Part shown: in pieces, positions 43,051-51,529 of the stretch
Layout: each line of letters starts with the position of its first letter
Position numbering within the stretch: position 1 is the stretch's first letter
Origin: Pseudomonas sp. H3(2019)
GTDB taxonomy: Bacteria > Pseudomonadota > Gammaproteobacteria > Pseudomonadales > Pseudomonadaceae
Reading direction: 5' to 3'
Assembly: GCF_007713465.1 (NCBI RefSeq)
Contig: NZ_VMSG01000002.1
Location: forward strand, 186,001 to 250,000
Length of the DNA: 64,000 bases
Program-made: the position numbers and the translations under genes
Notes under the pieces: model-generated
What the model was told of the DNA's origin: nothing
Seen by the model: only the letters and a program-made list of their open reading frames with translations
The model's database searches: none

Positions 43051-44333
43051 TGGGCTACCTCGTTGCCATCCACCAGAGGCTCTTTGCCCGTGTTCGCGTT
43101 GGCAACTTCATTGTCCTTGGGAACGAGCAATACAATCGCACCGACGATGACTTCAAAAATCCCGCTACCGACGATGACCATGCCGGTTTCGAACCGCGCA
43201 TAAAGTGCCGCACCGCAGGCCCCGGCAATGAGAATGGAGGCACCCAGCGCGGCAAAGCGCAACCTTGCCAGCCCGGCGATCTCGCTTTGCCTGAACGTGG
43301 TTTGAATCAGCAAAATGAATGAAATGTCGATCAGCGGCCCGCCGAGTGCGGCCAGGCCGGCGCCGAACATCATCCCGGGCAGGACGTACTCCGCCGGTAG
43401 ACACATCACCGCTGCACCGATGGTCGCAATGCCCAGGCCGTTGACCACAGAGCCGAAGGTAAAGCCACCATACAGGCGGCGGATATGCAGGTTACCGACG
43501 ACAAAAATAGAGATCAGGTTGCCGCAGCCATAGGCGCCCATGATCAGGCCGTAGGCGGCAAAACCCTGTACACCGAAACCCTGGATGTCGTACTTGACCA
43601 CGGCCAGCGCCATGCCGATGGAAATGCCCAGACTCCAGGCGACGTTGCCCAACCCGGCACACACATACACCGCCTGCATCTGCCGGCGACCGACAAGGCT
43701 GCGCCAACCGGCAGTGAAGGCGGCACGCCGGCTCGTCACCTTGACCGGTTGACGAGGCAACGCCTTGCTCAGCTTCATCACCGCCCAGGCCGAGATCAGG
43801 AACGTCAGGCTATTGAGGGTAAACAGATGTTCAAGTGGAATCAGCAGCGTAATGGCCGCGGCCAGCATCGGCCCGATCACCCGAGCTACCCGGATGATCG
43901 CGTCGAACAGCGCGTTGACGGCCTGCAACTGGTCCGGCGCCGCGACAATGCGTGGCAAGCTGGCGCGCAAGGCCGGTTCGAACAAAGAGTTGACGATCAT
44001 CATGAGCATGACTGGCACCGCCAGCATCCACAGGCTCATGATACCCAGCGCCCAAGCCAGCATCGGAATCAGGGCGAGCCCGGCCCGTGCGAGGTCGGCA
44101 CCGATCATCGTGCGCCGATGGTCCCAGCGCTCGGCCCAGATCCCTCCCAGCAACGCACCCGCCAGCGCGGCGCCACCGCGCAACGCACTAAGCCAACTCG
44201 CATCGGTACCGGCGATCTGCACCGCCATCCAGGCGACGGCGATCGCGAACAATTCGTCGCCGATCGAAGATAGCGCCAGCCCTCCCCACAGCAATGCCAC
44301 AGGCCGCTGACGCAACGGTCTAAACAACTTCAT
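43047..44333 (-). CDS. MFS exporter of the small-molecule cluster
   Basis: The 428-residue protein has about twelve TM helices and is of the MFS_3/enterobactin-exporter type (ALLWGGLALSSIGDELFAIA at the N-terminus, GIWAERWDHRRTMIGADLAR in the helix 2-3 loop, SLFEPALRASLPRIV). This subgroup is frequent in siderophore and peptide clusters, exporting the product or giving self-resistance. Its last codons overlap the adenylating-enzyme start. The start at ATG 44333 (MKLFRPLRQRP) was chosen over 44366 because it fits the family N-terminus. Confidence 0.87.
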   Translation of the reverse strand: MKLFRPLRQRPVALLWGGLALSSIGDELFAIAVAWMAVQIAGTDASWLSALRGGAALAGALLGGIWAERWDHRRTMIGADLARAGLALIPMLAWALGIMSLWMLAVPVMLMMIVNSLFEPALRASLPRIVAAPDQLQAVNALFDAIIRVARVIGPMLAAAITLLIPLEHLFTLNSLTFLISAWAVMKLSKALPRQPVKVTSRRAAFTAGWRSLVGRRQMQAVYVCAGLGNVAWSLGISIGMALAVVKYDIQGFGVQGFAAYGLIMGAYGCGNLISIFVVGNLHIRRLYGGFTFGSVVNGLGIATIGAAVMCLPAEYVLPGMMFGAGLAALGGPLIDISFILLIQTTFRQSEIAGLARLRFAALGASILIAGACGAALYARFETGMVIVGSGIFEVIVGAIVLLVPKDNEVANANTGKEPLVDGNEVAQ

Positions 44334-44550
44334 ATCATCAATTCCGCACATGAAGACCTGCCACACAACGGACCTGTAAGCCCACCCTTATCGACGCGTA
44401 AAACGTTGAAGTCGGGTCTACCCCAGCGTTGATAACTTCGTCATTGATTCGAATAAACTTTACCTGCGCGCAACAACCAAAACGCGTCATCCGGGGAAGT
44501 ACCAGGTGAGTTTTTTCAGCTGGCGAAGTACCGAACTGGAAGTTCGCTGC

Positions 44551-44937
44551 TCAATAAGAAGAGGCGCTCTGATTATTTATCGAGTGACGTTCGGTGCCCA
44601 CAAGCGGAGGATTGAAAACACTGATCAGGATGAGGTCCGTGAACTTGCCACCCCGCAGATAGTGACGATCATGTTTGTCCAATACATACATATCTCCTGG
44701 GCGAATCGGATGAACCATGCCATCCATATCCTCAATCTCCCCTTCACCGGCAATGCAATAGCAGGCCTCAAGATGATTGCGATAATGAAGAAAGGACTCC
44801 GTGCCAGCTCGCACCACTGTATGGCAGATAGTAAAGCCGATGCCATCCATCTCCGTTAGCAAACGGTGGCTGGTGCCAGCTCCCCATTCGACAAAAAAAT
44901 CGGTTTTTTCAACATCAGAGATACTACGGACAAACAT
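44551..44937 (-). CDS. EctC-like cupin (ectoine synthase homologue)
   Basis: The 128-residue cupin closely follows ectoine synthase: [19 protein letters not shown] at the start, [20 protein letters not shown], then [20 protein letters not shown] and [12 protein letters not shown]. The residues matching the described iron ligands of EctC (Glu57, Tyr84, His92 here) are present. The N-terminal NWxSTRL substrate segment of true EctC is changed to GAGTSHRLL. No ectA or ectB is adjacent. As the first gene of the leftward cluster (218 bases before the MFS), it may cyclise a different N-acyl diamine-type intermediate or a product of the adenylating enzyme. ATG 44937 has AAGGAG upstream. Confidence 0.85.
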   Translation of the reverse strand: MFVRSISDVEKTDFFVEWGAGTSHRLLTEMDGIGFTICHTVVRAGTESFLHYRNHLEACYCIAGEGEIEDMDGMVHPIRPGDMYVLDKHDRHYLRGGKFTDLILISVFNPPLVGTERHSINNQSASSY

Positions 44938-45271
44938 ATTCAGCTCCTTATGAATATATAGACGACTGCATCAAAGTTCCGAGGCGGCCTGATCGGCCAT
45001 ACCGGAAGCACCACGCCCATAACGTAAAGGCGAGCCCACACATGACAAGTGCCCTGCCGACCATTTGAAGTGTATTTGTATTTCTAGATAGCGCTGTCTC
45101 TCGCGAAACCGAATAAACCTAGTACCTGACTAAATATACAAAACAATCAAATAGCAAGATAAGCAGAATACCCCCTGCAAAAAAGGGTATATCGTCGCGA
45201 GACGCAGGACGTACACACTGCACGTGTGCCACTATGGCGAATTAGTCATTCCCTGACCCTATTGTTTCCCT

Positions 45272-45289
45272 GTAGTCAACGTTAACTAC
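45272..45289. promoter_or_regulatory. 18-bp operator-like palindrome
   Basis: GTAGTCAACGTTAACTAC is symmetric at eight of nine positions (GTAGTyAAC/GTTrACTAC). It lies 335 bases upstream of the cupin start and 540 bases upstream of the peptidase gene. No regulator gene is in the cluster, so the binding protein is unknown. Confidence 0.45.
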
Positions 45290-45634
45290 GCCCGAATAGT
45301 ACGTGTGCAACTTTTAGGGTGTCAATGAGTTTTTCTTATTCCGCTCACACTAAGACGAGTGAAATATCCGAGCACCGCCTGTGACATTCCAGTTACAAAA
45401 CTCCAAAAAAAGATATAACAGTTACTATGTTCTCTATCAAAAGGCGATAAAAAGCTGATATAGGCAGTCAGCTCTTTCTATTTCGGAAACTGCTTCAGAC
45501 CGCCGGATTCCGAAACCTGCACAGATACCCGATACCTGACGACGGACCGCACGCAGCCTCGTTACTGTGCACCCTTATCGCATGAGCCATCTGCTCCATC
45601 GGAGAAACCTCGGGACGAGTGATCGACGACCCCG

Positions 45635-45665
45635 AAAGCCCTGGGAACCTTCCCCCGGGCTTTTT
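45635..45665 (+). terminator. Orphan terminator-like hairpin
   Basis: AAAGCCC, GGGAA, loop, TTCCC, GGGCTTT followed by more T residues. No plus-strand gene precedes it within 700 bases, so it may end a small RNA or act as an attenuator upstream of the peptidase gene at 45813. Confidence 0.65.
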
Positions 45666-45812
45666 CGTTTCTGCGTCGCTTTTGCATTTCTGTGCGACAG
45701 ATCTCACTTCAGGGACTCCCGTACCACTTCCTTATGGTGTTAGTTTGGAAATGTTTCTGTCTCATCGATCAGAAATTTCTCACAAACCACCTGCAAAGGA
45801 ATGCCCCCAGCA

Positions 45813-47552
45813 ATGGACTTCTCACTCAAGCACCTGGCCGCGACAACCTTGATGCTGGCCAGCCTTTCGGCGTTTACCACGTCAGCTCGCGCCAACATCA
45901 CACCGCTCCAGAGCGCGACCATCCTCAAGACATTCAGTGATGCATCGGTTACGGATTTCAGGCAGTTCCTGGGCAGTCTGGCCAAGAGCGACCTCGCCAA
46001 AACCGCCGACTTCGGCCCGGCAATCAGTGCTTTCCAGGGCAACAAGCCCCTTTCTCCTGAACAGCAGAACGAGATCCATCGCCTGCTTGGCATCTATGCG
46101 CGGGTGAAGTACGGCAACGTTGCCACCGAAACCCTGCGCGAGCTGGTGGCAATCCCGACCTTCCGCGTGGATGGCGTTGCCCAGCACGAGAATCCCGAAT
46201 TCATCAAGATCGCCGACAAGCTCAAGGGCCTTGCCCAGGCTTTCAACCTGAACTTTCGCAACATCGACAACCGCGTCTATGAAATCTCCCTCGAAGGTGC
46301 TGGCGATGAAGTCGTGGGCATTCACGCGCATGCCGATGTGGTGCCCGTGACGCCGGAGAACTGGGTCCTGAAAGACGGCACCCGACTCGATCCGTTCAAA
46401 GTCACCCTGGTCGGCGACCGCATGTATGGCCGGGGCACCGAGGATGACAAGAACGGCATCGTGGTGGCGCTCTACGCCATGAAGATCATCAAGGAAGAGA
46501 AGCTGCCGCTGGCGAGGAATTTCAAGCTGCTGGTAGACACCACCGAGGAAACCACCGGCGACGCCATCCCCTATTACTTCGAACACAACCCGACGCCCAA
46601 TTACAACCTGGCGCTGGATGGTGGCTACCCGGTGGTGATTGCCGAGAAAGGCTACGGCACCGTCATGGCGACTTTTGCCCGGCGTGCCGCAGAGGGCAAA
46701 GGCGCGGAAATCACTTCAATGACCGGCGGCCTGGCCACCAACCAGATACCATCGACTTCGGTCGCCACCCTGGTGAGTGACAAGCCTGCCGAATTGGCCG
46801 TCAGCTTGCAGAAGGCCGGTACTGATTATGCCAAGCGCAATGGCGGCAACTTCGAGGTGACTGCCAAGGTCGTCGGCAAGGACGTCAAGCTGACGGTCAC
46901 CGGCGTTTCCGCCCACTCCTCCGAGCCCGAGTCAGGCGTCAACCCGGTGGCAAGGATGCTGGGCTTGATCAACAGCCTCGACGCTAAGGTCGCGCTCAAG
47001 CACAACCACATTACCGACGCCGCCCGCTATGCTGCCGACAACTGGGGCCTGGACTACTTGGGTGGCAAATTGGGGGTCGGTTTTTCCGATGCTTTCATGG
47101 GACCGCTGACCACGTCCCTGACTTATGTCGGGATGGATGACAAAGCCTTCAAGCTCGCGGTCAACCTGCGCGTGCCGGTCGGTAAATCCCCGGAGACGCT
47201 CAAAACCGAAATCGCCGATAAGCTTGGCGCCTGGAGCAAGCAGACCCAGATTGCAGCGGCCTTCAACTACTCGGTCGCCGAGCCGATGCACCGCAACCCC
47301 GAGGGTGAATGGGTCAAGGCCCTACTGGCGGTGGCCAGTGAAAACCTTGGCATGGAGCACACGTTCGGCACCTCCGCCGGCGCCACCTCGGTCCATGAAC
47401 TGCCCAATGGCGTGCAATTCGGCCTGGCCAGGCCCGAGGTCAAGTACACCGGCCACACCGACAACGAGTTCAAGACGGTCGAGCAGTTTCTGCTGGACCT
47501 GCAGATCGTGACCGAGATGATGGGGCGCGTCGGGCAGTTGCCGAAGCTCTGA
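45813..47552 (+). CDS. Exported M20-family dipeptidase (PepV-like)
   Basis: The product of about 579 residues has a signal peptide (LAATTLMLASLSAFTTSARA) and is periplasmic. Zinc-binding M20 motifs are present: VVGIHAHADVVPVTPENW, YGRGTEDDKNGIVVALYAMK with the bridging Asp, LLVDTTEETTGD with the catalytic Glu, LDGGYP, and a late His in TGHTDNEFK. The dimerisation domain lies between about residues 290 and 430. It would cleave dipeptides or N-acyl amino acids. ATG 45801 is an alternative start four codons upstream; AAAGGA lies 13 bases before 45813. Confidence 0.88.
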   Translation: MDFSLKHLAATTLMLASLSAFTTSARANITPLQSATILKTFSDASVTDFRQFLGSLAKSDLAKTADFGPAISAFQGNKPLSPEQQNEIHRLLGIYARVKYGNVATETLRELVAIPTFRVDGVAQHENPEFIKIADKLKGLAQAFNLNFRNIDNRVYEISLEGAGDEVVGIHAHADVVPVTPENWVLKDGTRLDPFKVTLVGDRMYGRGTEDDKNGIVVALYAMKIIKEEKLPLARNFKLLVDTTEETTGDAIPYYFEHNPTPNYNLALDGGYPVVIAEKGYGTVMATFARRAAEGKGAEITSMTGGLATNQIPSTSVATLVSDKPAELAVSLQKAGTDYAKRNGGNFEVTAKVVGKDVKLTVTGVSAHSSEPESGVNPVARMLGLINSLDAKVALKHNHITDAARYAADNWGLDYLGGKLGVGFSDAFMGPLTTSLTYVGMDDKAFKLAVNLRVPVGKSPETLKTEIADKLGAWSKQTQIAAAFNYSVAEPMHRNPEGEWVKALLAVASENLGMEHTFGTSAGATSVHELPNGVQFGLARPEVKYTGHTDNEFKTVEQFLLDLQIVTEMMGRVGQLPKL

Positions 47553-47605
47553 TCCACCGTTCGGACCCGCTCTTGTGGCGGGTCCAGCTTTTTGATGGTC
47601 GGGCG

Positions 47606-48258
47606 CTACCCAAGCAACTGACTCAACGCCGCTCGCAGCTTTCCGGGTTTGACCGGTTTGTTCAGCAGCGGCGCACCGAGTCGTTGCAAGGCGCGGCGAC
47701 ATTGGTCACTGCGGTCTGCAGTGATGATCACTGCAGGAATGGCGGCGGCGAAATGCTCGCGCAGGTGGCGAATCACGTCGCAGCCGATCGGCACCTGAAT
47801 GCTGAACATTGAACCGCGTCCCGGCAACGAGTGAACCTCGACCTTGTGCTCGAGAGTTCTCGCGATACGCTCGACGATAGCCAGTCCCAACCCCACGCCC
47901 TTGCGGTCGGCGGCACGTCCGACGTCCAGCTGGTTGAACTCCAGGAAAATCGAGTCCAGGCGGTCGGCCGGAATACCGCGACCGGTGTCCCAGACTTCCA
48001 GGCGCAAGCTCTTGCCACGTCGCCGGGCTCCCAACAGGATGCTGCCCCGCTCGGTATAGCGACAGGCATTGCTGAGCAAGGAAAATTCCGTGGACTGCGT
48101 TTTCAAACAACCATTTGTAGCGGTTGCGTTCGGCTTCCAACTCGTCGAAAGCCCAAGTGCGGATGCAACAGCTGCCGCGCCAGTTCCTGGGCCACCAGCC
48201 GGGCATCGGTTGCCTGGGACATTCCACTGACGACACCCTCGTTCTGGGCCTGCTGCAT
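47606..48258 (-). pseudogene. Hybrid histidine kinase destroyed by internal deletions and frameshift
   Basis: ATG 48256-48258, behind an AGGAGG site, starts MQQAQNEGVVSGMSQATDAR and ends in HPHLGF. A frameshift at about 48140 leads to DELEAERNRYKWLFENAVHG, the start of a PAS domain. The sequence then jumps within a few codons to SLLSNACRYTERGSILL, the end of the ATPase N-box, and continues through DTGRGIPADRLDSIF and KGVGLGLAIVERIART. A final jump removes the front of the receiver, leaving AAAIPAVIITADRSDQ and LLNKPVKPGKLR to the stop. Most of the PAS, the whole phospho-His domain and the phospho-acceptor Asp are gone. The N-terminus resembles ErcS'/NahK-type PAS hybrid kinases. Confidence 0.8.
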
Positions 48259-48428
48259 CTTCGCCTCCTGCCGGTGCGCAACAATATGAGGCCTGAGTGT
48301 ACGAAGCCTGGCGGGAGTCACGAATGCTACTTGGGTAGGGGTTAGCCGCTTCCATGGGATGAAAAGGCCGGGACGGTGGCCAAACCGTCCCAATGCCAAA
48401 CAAGCAGTGCTTTTTTTCCTTGAATCAC

Positions 48429-49841
48429 CTAACGAAGGATATTCAGACACACCACCTTGGGTTGCGTCATTTCCTCATAGGCGAAGCGCACCCCTTCCCG
48501 CCCCAGGCTGCCGTACTTGAAGCCACCAAATGGCATCGCATCGAAGCGATAGTCGGAGGAGTCGTTGATCATCACGCCCCCGGCTTCGATCCTGCGCGCA
48601 GCGCTCATGGCCGTTGCCAGATTGTTGGTGAAGATCCCCGCATGCAGGCTGTATTCCGGTTCGTTCGCCAGGGCGATAGCCTCATCGAAGGTCTCGAAGG
48701 GCTGCAACATCACCACCGGAGCAAACACTTCGTTGCGCCACAACCGGCTGGCGTGATCGACATTCTCCAGCACGGTCGCTGTGTAGCAAGCACCCTGACG
48801 CTGATTGCCGCACAGTAACCTGGCACCCTCCAGCAGGGCTTCGCTCACCATTTGCTCAGCTTGTTTCGCCGCCTGCGGGGTAATCATTGGGCCGATGTCG
48901 GTGCCCGCCAGCGCCGGGTCGCCAACCACCAGAGCCTGAGCCTGATTGACGAAGCGCTCGCGGAAAGCCTCATAGATCGAGGCCTGGACCAGCAGGCGCT
49001 GAGTGCCGATGCAGTTCTGACCCGCCGCCCAGAAGGCCCCGGACAGGCAACTTTCGACGGTCGCTTCAAGGTCGCAGTCGCCCATCACGATCACCGGCGC
49101 ATTGCCGCCCAGGTCCATGGTCAATTTCTTCAGGCCGGCGATACGGGCAATCTGCTCACCCGTGGCGAATCCACCGGTAAAGGAAATCATCCGTACCTCC
49201 CGGGCGGCTACCAGGGCCCTGCCCAACTCTGCCCCGCCGGTGGCGACCGTGACCACAGACTCCGGCAACCCAGCCTCGACCAGATACCTCACCAGCCTGA
49301 TGGCCGACAACGGCGCCAGCTCGGACGGTTTGAGAATCACCGCGTTACCGCCGGCAATCGCCGGGCCGAGCTTATGTGCCACCAGATTCAACGGATCGTT
49401 GTACGGGGTGATCGCCACAATCAAGCCCAGCGGTTCCCGGGAGAACCAGCCCTGCCGCGACTCGGAGCCTTCATAGGCGTCGAACGGCAACACTTCGCCA
49501 GCATTGCGCGTGGCCTCTTGTGCGGAAAGCTTGAGGGTGTTGATACACCGTTTGACTTCTTTCTCCGCCTGCTTGAGGGTCTTGCCGGCTTCGTCGACGA
49601 TCAACCGGGCAAAAGCGCGGGCATCGCGTTCGATACTCAATGCCGCCTGTTCAAGGATCCGTGCCCGGAGATAACGCGGTAACCCGGCGCTGGCCTTAGC
49701 TCCCTTGCGGCCCTGCTCCAGCAACTGCGGAACCTGTGTCGTACAGACGTCCGCTACGGTCCCGACGACGCTGCCGTCGAAGGGGTTCAGCACATCAATT
49801 TGATTCTCCACAATGGCCAGGGCCGGACGCGATAGGTTCAC
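48429..49841 (-). CDS. NAD(P)-dependent aldehyde dehydrogenase
   Basis: The 470-residue ALDH starts at GTG 49841 behind AGGAGA; a TTG at 49865 is less likely. It has the cofactor and catalytic motifs [44 protein letters not shown] (catalytic Glu position replaced by the Asp/Gly context typical of the phosphonoacetaldehyde/lactaldehyde subgroup), and the nucleophile Cys in [12 protein letters not shown]. It lies 10 bases after the homoserine dehydrogenase stop, so the two are co-transcribed. By context it may oxidise aspartate semialdehyde to aspartate; direct evidence is lacking. Confidence 0.88.
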   Translation of the reverse strand: MNLSRPALAIVENQIDVLNPFDGSVVGTVADVCTTQVPQLLEQGRKGAKASAGLPRYLRARILEQAALSIERDARAFARLIVDEAGKTLKQAEKEVKRCINTLKLSAQEATRNAGEVLPFDAYEGSESRQGWFSREPLGLIVAITPYNDPLNLVAHKLGPAIAGGNAVILKPSELAPLSAIRLVRYLVEAGLPESVVTVATGGAELGRALVAAREVRMISFTGGFATGEQIARIAGLKKLTMDLGGNAPVIVMGDCDLEATVESCLSGAFWAAGQNCIGTQRLLVQASIYEAFRERFVNQAQALVVGDPALAGTDIGPMITPQAAKQAEQMVSEALLEGARLLCGNQRQGACYTATVLENVDHASRLWRNEVFAPVVMLQPFETFDEAIALANEPEYSLHAGIFTNNLATAMSAARRIEAGGVMINDSSDYRFDAMPFGGFKYGSLGREGVRFAYEEMTQPKVVCLNILR

Positions 49842-49851
49842 AGGCCTTCTC

Positions 49852-50895
49852 CTAGTTGTGTGCAACGGACTGATGGATATTGATGATGTCCGAGAGCAAC
49901 GCGAACGCAGTTTCCGTGCGCCCGGCCCCCGGCCCCGAGACCGTCACCGTGCCGAGCAAACCGGTAATAAATGACACCGCGTTAGTTGCACCGCGGATAC
50001 CGGCCAGCGGGTGATCGTTGCTCAGCAACCGGGGTTCGACATGCGCACTGACCGAACCATCGGCATGCCGTGTGGCGGCGCCGATGAGCTTCCAGCGTGC
50101 ACCGTCCTGCCGGGCTCTTTCGATATCACTGAGGTTGAGGGCACAAATACCCTTGCAACTGACATCGCTGACATTCAGTTTGGCGTCCAGCAGTTCATTG
50201 GCCAGGATCACTACTTTGAGGCGTACATCATGCCCCTCGACATCCGCAGTCGGGTCGGCCTCGGCGTAGCCCAGTTGCTGAGCCTTGCTGACCGCCTCGG
50301 CGAACCCCAGCCCGTCTTCCATGCTGCTCAGCACGAAGTTGGAGGTGCCGTTGAGAATCCCCTCGAAGCCGAGTATTGAGCTGCCCGCCAACGACTGCTT
50401 GGCCAGGCGGATCACCGGCGTGCCGCTCATCACCGAGCCTTCGTATTCAAAAGCGACGTTATTGCGTCGAGCGAGGTCCTTGAGCTCCGCAGCGTGCAAG
50501 GCAATCGGCCCCTTGTTGGTAGTGACCACATGCTTGCTGCCTTCCAGCGCCCAGCGACAGAACGAGGTGGCCGGCTCGCCGTCGACCGGATTGGTGAAAG
50601 TCGCCTCGACAACGATGTCCGCACCGGAGTGTTTGATCACAGCTTCATTGAAGGCTTCGGCATCCCCTCCCGGCAACTGCGCCAGAGCACCCTTGACCGC
50701 AGGCAAGTTAGCCAGTTGAGCGGCATCCAGTCCTTCGCGGCCAATCACGCTGCCGAGGAACAGGTCGGTGACACCAACAATTTTCAGGGTAAAACCCAGT
50801 TCGTTTTTCCAGCTTTCGTTACGCTCGGCAATCAGTTGAGCCAATGCCCGGTTGACACCACCGAAGCCGACCAGCGCCAGTTTGTATTCAGTCAT
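49852..50895 (-). CDS. Homoserine dehydrogenase, short form without ACT domain
   Basis: The 347-residue protein has the NAD(P)-binding start [68 protein letters not shown], and the catalytic Asp/Lys segment [19 protein letters not shown]. It lacks the C-terminal ACT domain of the housekeeping threonine-pathway enzyme (about 430 residues), so it should not be feedback-inhibited by threonine. It interconverts aspartate semialdehyde and homoserine. Paired with the downstream aldehyde dehydrogenase and near Lrp and a permease, it may run in the oxidative direction to use homoserine as a nutrient. A terminator separates it from the lrp gene. Confidence 0.9.
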   Translation of the reverse strand: MTEYKLALVGFGGVNRALAQLIAERNESWKNELGFTLKIVGVTDLFLGSVIGREGLDAAQLANLPAVKGALAQLPGGDAEAFNEAVIKHSGADIVVEATFTNPVDGEPATSFCRWALEGSKHVVTTNKGPIALHAAELKDLARRNNVAFEYEGSVMSGTPVIRLAKQSLAGSSILGFEGILNGTSNFVLSSMEDGLGFAEAVSKAQQLGYAEADPTADVEGHDVRLKVVILANELLDAKLNVSDVSCKGICALNLSDIERARQDGARWKLIGAATRHADGSVSAHVEPRLLSNDHPLAGIRGATNAVSFITGLLGTVTVSGPGAGRTETAFALLSDIINIHQSVAHN

Positions 50896-51026
50896 TTTTT
50901 ATCGCCCTTGATCCGAATGATGGGTTGCTGGGCACTAGATTAGGCGGGCGGCCAAGGCAGTGAAATATGGCTATTTGCTCTATTTTATGGGCGTTTTGAC
51001 CAGTGACTGGGCAAAGCGTCAGGCAT

Positions 51027-51055
51027 AAAAAAAGCCAACATGAGTTGGCTTTTTT
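51027..51055. terminator. Bidirectional terminator after the Lrp gene
   Basis: AAAAAAAGCCAAC and GTTGGCTTTTTT arms with an ATGA loop, 16 bases past the Lrp stop. It ends the permease-LysR-ThrC-Lrp transcript. The homoserine dehydrogenase gene therefore needs its own promoter within 50896-51026. Confidence 0.88.
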
Positions 51056-51070
51056 ACCAGAGCAAAACGG

Positions 51071-51508
51071 CTAGACAACAGACGACAGCACGAATGAAGT
51101 CACGGTGTTTTCCACCCCAGGCAACGCGGATATTTCATTCCAGACTTTATGCACTCGCTCCGGGCTCGCGGCACCGACTCGCAGCATCAGATCGAACTCG
51201 CCGCTCATGACATCGCACTGGATGACCTCCGGTATCTGCCGCAAGGCCTGCAGCACTTCCGCGCCACGCATACGATCGTAGCGGTAGACGAAAATCACTG
51301 CATTGATATTCGAAGAAGTCTGCCGCCCCTCCCCCGTACGCACCGTGTAGCCCTGTATCGCCCCGTCGCGCTCGAGTCGTTCGATGCGCTGGCGTACCGC
51401 ATTGCGCGACAGGTTGACCTTGGCCGCCAACTCGGCATGGGCGACCCGGGCATTGAGCCGCAGTTCGGCGATGATGCGCTCATCGAGAGGATCCAGAATT
51501 CGCTTCAC
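51071..51508 (-). CDS. Lrp/AsnC-family regulator
   Basis: The 145-residue protein has the Lrp N-terminal HTH (LDPLDERIIAELRLNARVAH, then KVNLSRNAVRQRIERLERDG) and a RAM ligand-binding domain (INAVIFVYRYDRMRGAEVLQ, VIQCDVMSGEFDLMLRVGA). It would sense an amino acid and regulate this module. It lies 21 bases after the threonine-synthase-like gene on the same strand and ends at a strong terminator. Confidence 0.92.
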   Translation of the reverse strand: MKRILDPLDERIIAELRLNARVAHAELAAKVNLSRNAVRQRIERLERDGAIQGYTVRTGEGRQTSSNINAVIFVYRYDRMRGAEVLQALRQIPEVIQCDVMSGEFDLMLRVGAASPERVHKVWNEISALPGVENTVTSFVLSSVV

Positions 51509-51529
51509 TTAGCCTCCTTTACAGCGTCT

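Larger units (their letters stand above)
44938..45800. other. Long AT-rich intergenic region with regulatory features
   Basis: About 860 bases without a convincing gene, between the divergent cupin cluster and the peptidase gene. It is AT-rich from about 45040 to 45480. It contains a near-perfect palindrome at 45272-45289 and a plus-strand terminator-like hairpin at 45635 with no gene in front of it. The segment 45480-45635 could be a small RNA or an untranslated leader. Confidence 0.5.

Noticed and set aside
44551..44937. Calling the cupin gene ectC and predicting ectoine production
   Set aside because: ectA and ectB are absent and the substrate-facing N-terminal segment differs, so only EctC-like is supported.
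45495..45707. 70-codon minus-strand frame in the long intergenic region
   Set aside because: No ribosome site and an unusual composition; it overlaps a terminator-like hairpin, so coding is unlikely.
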